Positions 1 to 12,432 are shown, numbered from the stretch's first letter. The stretch: 64,000 nucleotides of DNA from Arachis hypogaea (GCF_003086295.3 NC_092051.1:15740810-15804809), one strand, 5' to 3'. Program-made: numbers and translations. The notes: generated by a model not told the origin, from the letters alone.

Positions 1-315
1 ATCAAATAGTAAAATTATTTAATTATTTTTAATTATTATTTTTACATAAATACTAAGATTCTTAAAATTTTAAAAATAAAAAATTTTAATTTTAATTCAA
101 TTGAAGTTAAATTAATTATAATAAAATAATATATTTATGTATAAAATATATTTTTTCAAAAAAATAATTTTTAATATTTTACTGTTTTAAACTGGTTAAA
201 TAATGCTAAAAAATCACACCAATTTGACCCACTAATCGGTTCTTTAACCAATTTGTTAACAACTAATTTTTTTGTGTGTTAAACCGACCGGTTCCATTCG
301 ATTCTTAGAACCATA
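1..315. mobile_element. Possible right end of a hAT-like non-autonomous element, cut by the window edge
   Basis: AT-rich sequence runs into a terminal zone (about 215-315) with dispersed accgg/ccggtt motifs and ends near CGATTCTTAGAACCAT. This resembles the termini of the hAT-like elements at 4155-5828 and 51673-52410. The left end is outside the window, so neither TIR pairing nor TSD can be tested. No coding potential was recognised. Confidence 0.25.
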
Positions 316-2161
316 ATAAATACTACCCCAACAATTATTGTCTTGTTCACAACTATTTTAACTAGAATTTATGGGAAGGTGATGGGGTGGCACATTAACA
401 TGGGGGAGGAGGATGTCATTATGTGGAAGTATTGACAGTTGTATTCTGAAGCTAAGGTTGCATGCGTGCCAGCCCCTTATAAGGAAAACAGCCCACACAG
501 GCGTGGGGTACCTCCAACCCTCATTTGTCTCTTCCTCTTCCATCAAAATTAAACCAAATTCACCAGTCTCTTCCTTAAAATGTGCCATGTTTCCAATTAA
601 AGTATTAAACTATTCTTTGCACTTATTTTTCATTTGATAAATGTAAATTTCATTTAAAAATAAAAATGCTCTATCTAATAAATTAAAATTATATTCCAAT
701 TCAATATTCAAAGTATAGTCATGTAAACGTTTCTATTTATTTAATTTTTTTTTTCTCTTAGGTCTCATAGTCACATGCAAGCCACTGTAGGAGGAATGGG
801 GGCGTTCAAGGGTTCGGTGCCCCCTATGGCCCTTGATATTGCGGGGCCACCTACCCACATGATTCATTAGCCTCTTTCAAAGTTTCTCTATTCTTGGTCC
901 TAACTTTTAAATGTGGGGTTCTTATTTCTCTCTCTCAAATATCCAAAATTGTCATAGCATCCTTGCCATTTCACCTTGATTACTCTATGTTGTGTATGAA
1001 TCCATACCATTGCAACAAAAACTAATTAAAAATATGCAAATTACCGTTAGAATCCTCTGACTACACTGAATACAGTTAATGGCTCTTTTATTTGTAACTG
1101 ATCTTACAAGCCAGTCTAAGCAAGATGTTATTATTAACTAGAACAGTTTGTAAATCCAAAGATGATGGAGAACTGAATGAGATTACGGTAACATATGCGT
1201 ATGAAGCACTGAATTATCCTTTTTCTAGTTAGAATTTTGCTATCTTGTGTAATAACACCATACATTAAAATTATAAATTAAAAAAATTATTATTAAAAAT
1301 ATAAAAAATTTATACTTTTAATATATTTGGTTTTTATTTATTAAAAAATTTAAAATTTTATACTGTGGATAATCTTATTATGTATTCTTAAAAGTTAAAA
1401 CACATGTTAAATAAACCTTATTGTGTGATGTGCCACACAAGGTTAATTTGGATAAAACAAATATCTTGAAAAATAATATTTTAAAATTATTATTTAAAGC
1501 TTTTATTTAATAAATAAATAATATAAAAAATTTAATTAATAACCTTGAAAGGGTTCTTTTTTAAAAACACGTATTAGCTAAATATTTAATTCAGATGGAA
1601 TATAAACTAGTCATCCGTACGGCACTGCGTCTCTGATCTTGATTGATCACTGCCTCACTGCTACCATTTTTCCTTTTTAGTTTTCAAAGAAAAGGATATC
1701 AAAGCTTAGCCCCAAATCCGTGTGGTGTGTATAATATGCTTATAGGCAGTGAGTCAGTGACCATGGATGTGGATTATATTATATATTTATTTACTTTTCT
1801 AAAAGTTTGATGCATGCATTATTGCATTTTCAGAACCATGGTAAATTGTACTCCTTCAACATGAGACAGTGGAAGGCCTAAAGATCTGACCAGGTTCAGG
1901 ACTCAAATCCCCCTCCCCCTCCCCAAATTAACCACATTCATAGTTTTATTTGGAATTCTAAATTATTTTAGTACATGAATTTTTAATCTCATGCATACAA
2001 CTCAAGTGAAGTCTCTGATTACTAACAAAAGTTCAGTGACTTATCCAAATCACAATTTGGTGTCAGTGTGTCACATATGCTATACAGCACAATTAATCAA
2101 AATGTATACAATATTTCCATGGGGTTGAGAGGTCAAGCACATTTACAATTGGAAAAGTCTA
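316..2161. other. Intergenic DNA without recognised gene
   Basis: Mostly AT-rich, low-complexity DNA with a few higher-complexity patches (about 370-590, 770-870, 1610-1760). Short overlapping ORFs on both strands near 358-637 have no recognisable domain and no splice or promoter context. No RNA gene or TIR/TSD-bounded element was identified. Confidence 0.5.
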
Positions 2162-2308
2162 GGAGCCAGCAATTTTATCAAATTCTGGCCAGCATGTAAC
2201 CATCAAACAAGAGTGAGCCATTGGATGAAATCTCACATTAATCTCACACCATTAAAAGTCTCATTGATGGCTATTTGATGGCTATAAATCCCAAATGTTG
2301 CTGGCCCC
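2162..2308. mobile_element. Stowaway-like MITE, TA target duplication
   Basis: This 147-bp element has imperfect terminal inverted repeats: GGAGCCAGCAA at the left and TTGCTGGCCCC at the right. It is flanked by TA on both sides (2160-2161 and 2309-2310), as expected for Tc1/mariner-derived Stowaway MITEs. A second member at 8063-8205 shares the internal stretch TTGGATGAAATCTCACA. There is no coding capacity. The superfamily assignment rests on the TA duplication and the size. Confidence 0.65.
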
Positions 2309-3268
2309 TAGCATTCTCTTTACAATTATTATATTTTGATAAAAAAAAAGATTAGATTGTGTTTCAAACACATTTTGTGTGAGACGCTGGAAGGCGAAAG
2401 TGTCACTCAAGACACAAGAGAAGTAAGAACGAAACAAACTACTTCTCTTTGATAAGGTTTTCAGTTTATCGTTTGTTGAGAATAACAATAATATTAATAA
2501 ACTCAGGAAGAATAATTTTGGAAGAATGCAATTCAAGAATTCAACGACTCGTAGAAATCTTAATAAAAGCATTAAAAAAAAAAGCATTAGCAACCCTATG
2601 AAAATTTCAAGCAGTAATGGACGCAAACACTTTTAATTTAATTAGCCGAGACGATAAAAATAAAAAGAAGAAGAAAAATAGAAAAGCAAAGTGGCGATGA
2701 TGGAAAGTAGAAGATCGAAAAAAACGCATCATATACACTGAAAATTACACGACTCTGAAACCCATGCATTCTGAGTAAATGCTCTAAAATCTTAAATTTT
2801 ACTTATGAGATAAATTATTTATGAAAAAAATAAAAAAAAAACTAGTATAATTTATTATTTTTATTAATATTTTAGTTAATTTAATTTTTTAGTCTAATAA
2901 TTTAATAAAATATTTTTAAATATTATTAAATATTATTTTTAATTTTATTGAATCAAATTAATTTCCAACATTTTTTCCGTCACGACGTCGAAAAATTACG
3001 TGGGTTTTTTTTTTTTTGTTACATTTTACGTACACTTACCGTCCAAATCAAGCATGAGTCAAACTACTTAAATACAAAAAATAAATTTAAAACCAATTTA
3101 ATTCAATAGAAATTTGACGACTAATTTAACTCATACATAAAATTTGTGGATCAATTCACATATTTACTCATAAGGAAAACAAACAAGTGAAAAAATACCA
3201 CCTGGTGCGAATTGTATAGCCTAAGGCTAAAAAACAGCGGGAGTCAACGTGTTTTTTTCACGGCCGAG
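2309..3268. other. 3' flank of the bHLH gene, AT-rich
   Basis: No ORF with recognisable content. The stretch near 2840-2945 (tagtataatttattattttt) recurs near 9225-9390 and looks like debris of a shared AT-rich repeat. The first few hundred bases below 3269 presumably hold the 3' UTR and poly(A) signal of the minus-strand bHLH gene, but no specific signal could be pinned down. Confidence 0.4.
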
Positions 3269-3847
3269 TCAAGCCGAGGCGAGGGAGCCGCCGCCGGTGA
3301 GTAACTCCGTGAGTGCCGTCATGGCTCTCACCTGCATCTCCAACGCCGAGATGTAGTCTGTGGCTTCTTCTAGAAGGTTCGGGAACGTGAGCTTCCGGCA
3401 GCCGGGGACTAACCGGCCGAGAACGCGCGCTTTCTTCTGCACCACCGGTAATCTCCGGCGAGTCTCCGGCGACTTCTTCGGCAATCCGGTGGAGGCCTTG
3501 TGAACCTTCTTGTGCATCCGCCGGAGCTTCCACCGGTTGAGTGGACTAGCAAGGATAGCGCGGCTCCAACGAGTCCGGCCTTTTGCAGTGGAAGCGAGGA
3601 CTCGGTCGGCGGTCTCGCGAACCTCTCGACCGGCACTAGACTTTGCCGGCGGAGACGGAGGGTTCCGATGGATGACGTGGCGGAGAGCTTCTGCGAGCTT
3701 GGAAGAGTAGATCCGCTGTTGCGTCTCGGATCTCCATGGAACGAGGCTGAGGGAATTGCTGTGTCCAATTTTCCGGCGCTTCTTGGGATTGGATCGTTGC
3801 ATCGCTTCCGAATTTGTAGAATCGACGTTCGGTTGCAGAGATGACAT
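3269..3847 (-). CDS. Atypical bHLH transcription regulator, AIF / bHLH147-150 type
   Basis: Intact single-exon ORF of 192 codons. The C-terminal part (about residues 135-185) is the signature: VQKKARVLGRLVPGCRKL, then FPNLLEEATDYISALEMQV, a helix-loop-helix with no typical basic DNA-binding stretch in front of it. The N-terminal half holds a KKRR basic patch (residues 22-25, possible nuclear signal), a helix with YSSKLAEALRHV (about 47-58), and a conserved RTRWSRAIL region. In Arabidopsis, AIF1-4 (bHLH147-150) are non-DNA-binding HLH proteins that sequester PRE/ATBS1- and IBH1-type partners in brassinosteroid, gibberellin and cell-elongation control. The intronless structure and about 200-residue length fit that family. 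The start (ATG at 3845-3847) gives the family-like N terminus; a longer overlapping ORF in another frame is a shadow. The coding sequence is much more GC-rich than its surroundings. Which paralogue it is cannot be settled without a tree. Confidence 0.88.
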   Translation of the reverse strand: MSSLQPNVDSTNSEAMQRSNPKKRRKIGHSNSLSLVPWRSETQQRIYSSKLAEALRHVIHRNPPSPPAKSSAGREVRETADRVLASTAKGRTRWSRAILASPLNRWKLRRMHKKVHKASTGLPKKSPETRRRLPVVQKKARVLGRLVPGCRKLTFPNLLEEATDYISALEMQVRAMTALTELLTGGGSLASA

Positions 3848-4080
3848 CTGTATCTGTGATTGAATTGGTGGAATGAAATAATAGAGATTCTTTGTGAGAC
3901 TGATCGGAAATTTTTGGAATTGGAACTCGAAGGATGAGCGAAGGAAGATATTGATGTGTGTATGAGAGAGAAAGAGAGAGAGAGAGAGAAGAATTCACGA
4001 GGAACCACGCGTCGTTGCTTTACTCACATTTATCTATAGGGAATACTCACGATGACATTTTCATATGTGATTTGTACCGG
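3848..4080 (-). promoter_or_regulatory. 5' UTR with CT tract and probable core promoter of the bHLH gene
   Basis: Reading the minus strand, a TATA-like TATAGATAAAT lies at about 4030-4040. A pyrimidine-rich (CT)n/CTTTCTC tract follows at 3964-3992, typical of plant 5' leaders, about 120 bp before the ATG. A CGACGCGTGGTT motif lies at about 4002-4013. Transcription start and regulation are inferred, not visible. Confidence 0.45.
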
Positions 4081-4154
4081 TATCGAGTTAGCAGTTAAGT
4101 TAAATATATTCGGTTAAATATATTAAATTATTTAATAATTTTAATATTTTATAA

Positions 4155-5828
4155 TAAAATTTTAAAAATCGAATTGATTATAGAATTATTTTAAGAAAAA
4201 GTATGAGGAATTAATGGAATATTTGTATAATGTGTATAATAGAAGTTTAGGGAGTATTAGATATATAATTATTAGTGTTATCTTTTTCCATCAGCTGAAT
4301 TAGTTTAAGCTTTTAGAAAGATGTTTATTATCCCTAGTACTCAGATGATTATTTTAGATAGTATGGGAATGTTCATTTTGTAACTCATATAACCCATTGT
4401 ATAAATAAGTCATTGTCTCCCTAGTGGGACTCTTATTTTAATTATTAGTTTACAGATTTAATCGGTTCAACTGTAGTTAAATCGAAAAAATTATTTTATA
4501 ATAAAATAATAAATAAAATATAAATAAACACATTAAAATATAATTATAGTCTAATATAATTATTTTCAGCATTACTATTCTTAAATAGTTCTTGATTGAT
4601 ACTATCATCTATACTTAAAAATTACCAATAATTTAATAACAATATAATCCAATTACAATATCACAACAATTCACTCCAACCCAATAATCTTAACAAACAA
4701 CCATTATTATTACAAAAATTCTCAACTTCTAATAATATGTCATGATCTTATGAGGAAATTAATTACAATAATTTAGATAAACTATATTAACCTTTCTAAA
4801 TTTCCTAAGCTAGTTTTACTATATATAGAGGGTTTATAGTTAATATATATAAAATTGCAAAAATATTTAGATTCAATCTTATTAATTATTTGGGATTTTT
4901 TTGAGATTACTTTGACTTATTTTGTTAGATAACTTTTAGTAAAATATAAATCCAAGTCAATATATGAAAATATAAACCAAAACTGAATATTTGCAAAAAA
5001 AATTCATTGATCAAATGTTAAAACGCAGTGACATCAAAAAACCATCAGCAAGCGTCGCAAAGCAAAATAATCATATTCACCTTGGAACGACACAACACAA
5101 CCCTACCCTAATCAATTAATCTATCAATGCTTCAAAAATTAAGATGCTTCAAACAATCAATAACAAAATTTTGAACCAACAATTAATCAATATTTCAACT
5201 ATTATTATTGCAAAAAACAAAATTCATACCTAAGGTTATTAGAAGTTGGAAGTCTGAAAAAATGCAGAATTGGCGAGGACAGGGACAGTGACCAGCAAGA
5301 GGTGGCTGAAGGGGTGACAGGGTTAAATAGAGCTGGCACTGGCGGTCCCTAACTGCGCGACAGAAAGTGGCGCTGGCGGTGGTTGCGATTTTCGAGAGCT
5401 GACTTGGCGACGGAGCATGGCTTCACGAACAGTAGTGGTGGCTCCACGGAAGTTGCGACGGCGGTGGTGGCTGGACAGAAGTTGTGCCGGAAGCTCGAGG
5501 TGGAGACCAGAGACATGAGAACTGAGAGCGAGAGGTGAGAGTGGACCGTAGAGGCTCGAGAGAAAAGGGGTGAGTGGGTCTGTAAGTGAGACTAGGGTTC
5601 GTTCCCCTTTGGCCCTTTCTTCAGCATGCAAAACGCAGCGTTTTGCTAGTCAATTTCAAAAACCGGTCGGATCACGGTTCGTTTCGACTGATCAGTTTCT
5701 GACTGATTCAGCGGTCAAACTCTGGTTTCTAAATCTGTCATTTTTATCATCTGTCTAAATCGTATTTGCCAATGGTTTACGGTTCAACCGATTCGACAGG
5801 CCGATTCAAACCGATTTTCAGAACATTG
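4155..5828 (-). mobile_element. Non-autonomous hAT-like element (degenerate TIRs)
   Basis: The right end is CCGATTTTCAGAACATTG (complement CAATGTTCTGAAAATCGG). The left end is a decayed copy, TAAAATTTTAAAAATCG, most differences being transitions. The flanks TTTTATAA (4147-4154) and GTTTATAA (5829-5836) match at 7 of 8 bases, consistent with an 8-bp hAT target duplication. Inside, about 5270-5650, a GC-rich minus-strand block looks like an untranslated leader exon, followed on that strand by a TAAG/GTATGA splice-donor-like site. The small ORFs in it have no known domain. A transposase is absent. Confidence 0.5.
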
Positions 5829-5877
5829 GTTTATAATGTTATTTTTTTTTATAAAAATATTTACTTTTATTTATTTT

Positions 5878-7951
5878 TAAGGTTTTGAAAATTGGTTCGA
5901 ATTGATCGGTCAAATCGTATACCAATAAAAAAACAGTTTGAACAGAAATTATAACCATCTATTTTAAAAATCGTAAATGAATCGTCAAACTGTCCAAAAA
6001 CTGTCCCGTAAGAAAAAGAAAAGATGGAAAACTGGAAATAAGTAGGTAACTCAGTGACTCTAATCCCCTCCCTCCCTTACTCACTTACTCACTCACTACT
6101 AGAGGCAATAGCATCTTTTTCTTCGAGCTCCTCCCTCACTCCCTCCCTCCTTTGTTCTGTCCAACCACCGTCGTGTCATCGTCGCTGTTCGTACTTCTCT
6201 AGCGTTATTGTAACGTCTCTGTTTAGCCGTTGTTCGTCGCGCTTCCACGTCTGTTTTGTCGAACTTTCCCTCTGTTTTGCCGTGCTTTTGCCGCACTCCA
6301 GCCATTATCTTCCCGTCTTTGCTTAGCCTCCTTTCCGCGCAGCTCAATTCTTTGTTCAGTCATCTCTGTTGAGTTATAAAGTTTCAGCTTCCTTTTTCTC
6401 TTCTGTTGATTTTCAGTTATTATTTTAGTTTGTTGTTGTTTTAATTGTTAGGTTGATGTTTCAAATTTACAGTTTTTGTTTTGTTGTTAGTTTCCCTGTT
6501 TGTTAACTTGTTTCGATTATTAACTTGTTTTGTTATGTTTTTTATTTGATTATTAACTGATTTTGATATGTTCTTGATCTTATTAATTTGTTAATTTGTT
6601 AAATTGTTGTGGTGTTGTTTTTGACTTTGTGATGGTTAGATTATTGTGTTATTTTTTGACATTTTAATTTATTAATTTGTTAAATTATTTTTGTTGTGGT
6701 TTGTTGTTTTTAATCAATTTGATTAAATGGTATTTAATTTGATAGTCCTTATTTTTTATGAAGATGATTGTGATAAATATTTATAGTTTTGTTATTATGT
6801 TGAGTTTATCGACGAATTTCGTACTTTGAATTGAAGATTTTTGTCTAGCTAAAATTTTCAAACCAATGAATTTATGCTTACTTTGATTATTGCCTTGAAA
6901 TTATATGTTAGGAGTTGATGCTTCTGATCTCAAGTGTTATTACATGTAATGAAAACACTTACTTCAACAACACCATTCTTCAGCTGAATTAAATAACCGT
7001 AGGATAGTCATAGAATGGGTTGGCTTATTAAATTAGTAGATACATCCAATAATCAATACTGAATATATAAGTTTTTTTTTTGTATTTTGATAATTGATGG
7101 TAAATTTTGACGTTGATATTTTATATTTAGTTGTTTTTTTTGTTATTTGATTTTTAATTTGTATTTGAATGAAATTATAATAGTAGTTGATATAATAACT
7201 TTAATTTAGATGACATTTTAAAAATTTATATTAAACTATAATGGGTAAAGTACTAAATTGGTCCCTTAGGTTTGGGCGTAATTCTGTTTTGGTCTTTAAG
7301 GTTTAAAGTGTTCTATTTGAATCCAAAAAAGTTTTATTTAGCATCACTTTAGTCTCACAGTGAGGTCAAAATTAAATAATTAACAAAATGTCCTACATAA
7401 CAATAGTACAAGAACAAAATCGATAATCTGGAGAACAAGTACAAGCTCCAGAGGCATAAAATCAACAATTGATATATCAATACATTTATTTATTATTTTT
7501 TTATAATATAAATAAAATATTTTTTATAAAACTAAAGAAAATGATAAATAAATGTATTGATGCATCAATGGTTGATTTTGTACCTCTGGAGCTTGTACTT
7601 TTCTCCAGATTATCGATTTTGTTCTTGAACTGTTGTTATGTAGGACATTTTGTTAATTATTTAATTTTAACCTCACTGTGGGACTAAATTGATGCTAAAT
7701 GAAACTTTTTTGGATTCAAATAGAACACTTTAAACCTTAAGAACCAAAACAGAATTACGCCCAAACCTAGGAGACCAATTTAGTACTTTACCCAACTATA
7801 ATTATATTTTAGTGTATTTATTTATATTTATTTTATTATTTTATTATAAAACAGTTTTTTCGATTGAATCACAATTGAATCCATTAAACTAATAAACTAA
7901 TGAACCAATAATTAGAACGATTCGATAATTGATTCAATTTTTAGAGTATTG
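5878..7951 (+). mobile_element. Non-autonomous hAT-like element of the same type, opposite orientation
   Basis: Perfect 8-bp flanking repeats TTTATTTT lie at 5870-5877 and 7952-7959. The ends TAAGGTTTTGAAAATTG (left) and CAATTTTTAGAGTATTG (right) are inverted copies that differ almost only by transitions. The element begins 49 bp after its neighbour at 4155-5828 and runs the other way. A GC-rich plus-strand block (about 6050-6390) followed by a T-rich stretch resembles a leader exon plus intron, but no transposase ORF follows. It carries a nested Mutator-type fold-back at 7243-7793. Confidence 0.6.
7243..7793. mobile_element. Mutator-type fold-back MITE, 9-bp target duplication
   Basis: The element is 551 bp and almost wholly an imperfect palindrome with arms of about 240 bp. 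It starts GGGTAAAGTACTAAATTGGT and ends with the complement, ACCAATTTAGTACTTTACCC. The flanking 9-bp repeats AACTATAAT (7234-7242 and 7794-7802) are perfect, which with long TIRs indicates a Mutator-like origin. The 72-codon ORF across the arm is not considered a gene. It is nested in the hAT-like element at 5878-7951. Confidence 0.8.
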
Positions 7952-8062
7952 TTTATTTTTAATTTGCTTTTCTTTCGGCCAATAATATTGGATTTTTTTT
8001 ATTTTGATATTATAGAGTAATATCTGAAAAACACACTCCAAATAGAATAAGAGAAAGATTAG

Positions 8063-8205
8063 GGGTCAGTATTTTTATTAAAATTTAGCCAGTATTTAAC
8101 CACTAAAAAAAATGAGTAATTCTATACTATTGGATGAAATCTCACACCATTAAAAATATTAACGATAACTAATTAATAACTACAACTCACAAAATTTGTT
8201 GGCCC
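8063..8205. mobile_element. Stowaway-like MITE, second copy
   Basis: A 143-bp relative of the element at 2162-2308. TIRs are GGGGTCAGTATTTT (left) and AAATTTGTTGGCCC (right), with TA at 8061-8062 and 8206-8207. The shared core reads TTGGATGAAATCTCACACC. It is more decayed at the ends than the first copy. Confidence 0.6.
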
Positions 8206-10474
8206 TAACACTCCTAAAAAAATAATGCTTTATAAAAAGCTGATAATTGATAATACTTCACTTGCGAATTAATAATACACCTTTTGTGAATTATATTTTT
8301 ATAAATAAAAGATTTTTTTTTTATAATACGCGCTCATAGATTGACAATATATTTTTTGTGGACTGTATTTTTATAAATTAAAAATATTTTCTCTTATAAT
8401 AGGTTCTTTGTGAATTGTTTGTGTCACAAACGCCTTCGTAAGTTTATTAAATACCAAATCACCTAATATCTATGTGATTCACGGATACTAAAACAATATA
8501 TAAAAAAATTAACCGTAAATGCTAAGTAGTTAATATTTTTATAGTAAAAAACATAAATTAGGTAATATTTATTTAAATGTAAAGTGAATAGGACAAAAAT
8601 GTTGGCCAACTCATACTCTATATAATAATAAAAAAATTACTATCAGAATTTATTATTTTTAATTATTAATTAGTTATCTATGTTTAAAAATATGAACTAA
8701 AATATGTTATTGGATAACTAAATTAAAAGAATTGAGTTAATAGCTAAAAATAATAATAAAAAATAATAAATTTTGATAATTTTTTAACATTTTCTAATAA
8801 AAATATTTGATTTGATTTTTCTATAAATTAATATTCTATTTTTAAATGTTTAATTTGATTAAAAAATTATTAAAATATATTGAAATTTTAAAAAAGAAAT
8901 GATTAAAAATTCGATGTAAATAATTATTAAAGTTAACAATTAATTTCAAAAAAAGGGAAAATGAGGTAAAAAATTGTGTACATCTAAATTATTGATTTTC
9001 AGTTATGAATTTACAGCCCCATGTGTTAGCAAGCAGTGTGCATTTAACATTGGTTTCAATCTTCAAGCTGCCAACTGTTGATTAGTTAGGGGGAATGCGA
9101 GGAGGTGGTTATTTTAGAGCGGAGTGCATGAATCGAAATAAATGAGTAATAACCTAAGCAGAGTTTCATTTGAGAGTTTGAGCACACTACTAATATATTA
9201 ACACAATGCTTTTAGAAAAATGTTCAAAAACTAGTATAATTTATTATTTTTTATTAATATTTTTAATTATTAATTTAATTTTTTTAATTTAATAATAAAT
9301 TTATAATTTATATTTTTAAATATTAATAACAAATTACTAACAAAAACTAATAAATTTTACTAATTCTCTAATATTTTGAGTGTTTTGAATATGCTAAAAT
9401 AATGGGATGCAGATAGTGACCTCACATGGCACCTCCTATGAAGGAAATTTTCGTGTATATGATTGAACAAGGTGTGCCAGTGGACAACTTGTTTCAATAA
9501 ATTATCACATTCTCCTTCATTCTAGCCTGTTAGTGATCTTTTCCTTCAATTTTAGGCCCTGACCACCCCTTTGTAGATTTTTTTATTCCAAAATTCGTTT
9601 CAGCAAACATTAAATTCAAGTTATGGGAGTGAGGCACTAACTATTATTAATTAATTCATTGATCCTCTAATACTTTCTTCTACTTTTAAAGTTAGTATCT
9701 AATCACTGTCATTTAGAACTGCTTATGGATAAAATTTTCTGTGTTAATGATCTTAACTTGCTTGTAAAGACCGTACCCAACGACACAAAAAGAAAAGAAG
9801 AAAAAAACACACATTAATAAGATTTTAAGTCTTGTCTTTGCTTTAGATGTTTATATTTGATAATAATCATGATTCATGACTTATTGTAAAAAGGATGAGA
9901 GATAATATTAGACGAAAATGAATCAGCTTAAAGAATTAGAGTCCGTTTAAAAAGTTTTAAAAATAATATTTTTGAACTTTTGACTTATGAAAAATAGTAG
10001 TATTAATGTCTGGCATAATTTTTAAAATTAAATTACAGTTTTTTAAGAAGCTATTTAAAAGCTTATAGAGAAATTAAAAAAAATGACTTCTATCGTAATA
10101 TTACTACTTTTTATCACATTTCTATAAAATAAGCACTTTTAAAACAAAAAATTTAAATACAAAATAACTTATTTACAAGCTACTTTTAATATAGTCATTT
10201 ATTGTTTAAGCTATTTTTTCAAAAGTAACTTAATTAAGCTATTTATCCAAATTGCATCATAGTATTCTTTAACTAAACTGTCTAACTTTCATTTGCATAT
10301 AAATAATATATAGATGATACTCTATTTTGATATATCTTAGCGTTTAGTTCACAACCTTTTGAGCTCTACGTCACTTGCAGGTAAATATTAAGATCTTATT
10401 CTTCTCCTAACAAGATGCAAGTTCACACATCAAAGTATTCCAATCAAACAGTGCTCGAACATTGCCATCTCTTA
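8206..10474. other. AT-rich intergenic DNA with decayed small repeats
   Basis: No gene recognised. Two stretches look like old fold-back elements: about 8632-8800, where AATTACTATCAGAATTTATT pairs with AATAAATTTTGATAATTTTT; and about 9945-10255, where terminal GAGTCCGTTTAAAAAG partly pairs with TATTTATCCAAATTGC. Their boundaries cannot be fixed. The sequence at 9225-9390 resembles that at 2840-2945. Confidence 0.4.
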
Positions 10475-11625
10475 GGTAGCGTTTGTTTTTTGAGGGCAGG
10501 ACACGGAGATATGGACAACACTTGTTTAAAAAGTGTTTGGAAGCAGAGACATGGACAGTGGACATATTGTCTCTGAGACAATTTTTTATACTTTAGTGTC
10601 CACTCTTTCACGAAGGACAATGATGGACACGGGATTTGGAAGAGTGGACACGGACAATTTTATAAATTTTGTTTTCCTTTTTTTTCACTATTACCCCTTC
10701 TTATTTTTACTATTGCGTTGTTCAGAGATACTTCTTTCTTCCTGTTTTTCCTCTATCTCTTTCTTTTTCAGGTACTCTCTCTTTTCTCTCTTTTCTGTAG
10801 AATTTTTTATTGGGGGTAGATAATTCTTTTCTTTTTATCGTTTTACTTCAATACCATTTTAACCTTATATTATATTATTTGATTTGTAATAAAAATAATA
10901 ACAAAAATAATTAATCTTGAAACTTTTGAAAGATAAATATTAACAAAAGTAAAATTCATCTTTTAAAATGCTAAAAAATAATTTATAAATTGTAATTGAT
11001 TTTATATAATTTAAAAAAAATCAGTTTTTAGATAAAAAAATTAGTTTTTTTTTAAATAAAAATAGATTTTTATATACAAAAACTAATTATTTTTTCATGT
11101 AAAAATGAATTTTTTTTAAAATTAATTTTTTATTTAAAATTAATTTGGCTTATTAACTTAAACAAAATTTTTTATTAATCAAACTCAAATTTATTTATTT
11201 TTGTTAATCTTAACCATATGTATTCCTACATATTAATGTATTCCTACATATTAATAATAAATTTTAAAATAAAATAATTATATTTATAAATTTTATTTTA
11301 ATATAAATACTAATATATTTTTTTATTAAAATTTTTTGCCTCTTCAAATATTTTTTTCAAGTTCCGTCTGTACTCCTACGTTCTCTCATTTTTTATTAAA
11401 TTAATTTGTATTGATGTAGAAAATTTGGAATCACAGGCTATTTTAGTCATTTCATATAATATTTTAGTCTTGTCCATGTGTATCCAAACATAATACTAGA
11501 CATTACATTAGTGTCTTGTCCATCGTATCCAAACACAATATACAAAAAATAATTTTTAGTGTTTCCGTCCTATTGTCTCCGTTTCAGTGTCATGTTCTGT
11601 CCTGTCTCTAAAAACAAACGCAGCC
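10475..11625. mobile_element. PIF/Harbinger-type non-autonomous element
   Basis: This 1151-bp element has terminal inverted repeats GGTAGCGTTTGTTTTT (left) and AAAAACAAACGCAGCC (right). TTA flanks both sides (10472-10474 and 11626-11628), matching the TWA target preference of PIF/Harbinger. The ends also carry repeated gtgtccat/tggacac motifs (subterminal repeats). The interior is AT-rich without a transposase. The ORF at 10533-10823 is low-complexity and not believed to be a gene. The TIR resembles that of the smaller element at 15680-16055. Confidence 0.7.
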
Positions 11626-12432
11626 TTAATTCTTAACCAACGATAATAATGCTTTGTTTGTTTTATCTATTTACTTAAAATTTTGGTAGGGTCTAAACTG
11701 AATCCATCAAAACGGTGGCATGTGATAAAAGCACTAGCTAAGATCTATCTTTATATTATATAATGTCAAAAATCATCGAGTTTCATGCCTTTATCTGCAA
11801 GGATTGAATGCTCAATCCTTGAAAAATTGATAAATTGTTAGTATTTAGTCAATATCATTTTCCAAATAAAAACTGACGTTACCCTCCCTCTCGTTTAGGT
11901 GGAATAGATTGATAGGCATATAAAGCGATGGCTTTAGTTTCCAGAAAACAAAGAAAAAATCTTTTGAAGGCAATTATGACGTGCCAATTCCTTATTGGGT
12001 GACAAAATTGTGTTGGAAACAATTCATTGGTTCCGGGCATGGGGCCGGACTTGATTGTTTTATTCCCGGTAATGATTAGGGGGGAACGCATACAAATGAA
12101 AGCCAAGACAGAAAAAAAGGAACGCATGTGGTTGTTTTCATCGCACTTTCCATCACCTGGGCCTCCGTCTTTGTTATTTTAATAAATAAACAAATAAAAG
12201 GAGGAAGCTTTGAACTCACCTCTCATACGGTGTGGCCAGGCTTCATCCACATTGCCCAAACCTCTCTCTGGAATGTAGTTCGGAGAATATTTTTCTGTAC
12301 AGAATCCTGCATTATTTGTTCACCCTCCATTCCCACGGCTTTATTCAATCAATTGCTTCTATGTTGTGTGGTTTTAAGAAGATTGTGCTATATTAAATAT
12401 TGAGCATATCAGAGATAAAAAAAAGAAAAAAA
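11626..12432. other. Intergenic DNA, no gene recognised
   Basis: Moderate-complexity sequence. Two short ORFs (11879-12127 minus, 12128-12403 plus) have no recognisable domain, and neither shows convincing promoter or splice context. It may be remnant single-copy DNA. Confidence 0.4.

Noticed and set aside
3409..4008. 199-codon minus-strand ORF overlapping the bHLH gene
   Set aside because: Wrong frame relative to the recognised HLH domain; it runs into the CT-rich leader and has biased Ser/Arg composition typical of shadow frames.
5323..6347. Possible host exons in the GC-rich blocks at 5270-5650 and 6050-6390
   Set aside because: Both fall inside TIR/TSD-bounded hAT-like elements just after the termini, and no continuing coding exon was found, so leader exons of the elements are more likely.
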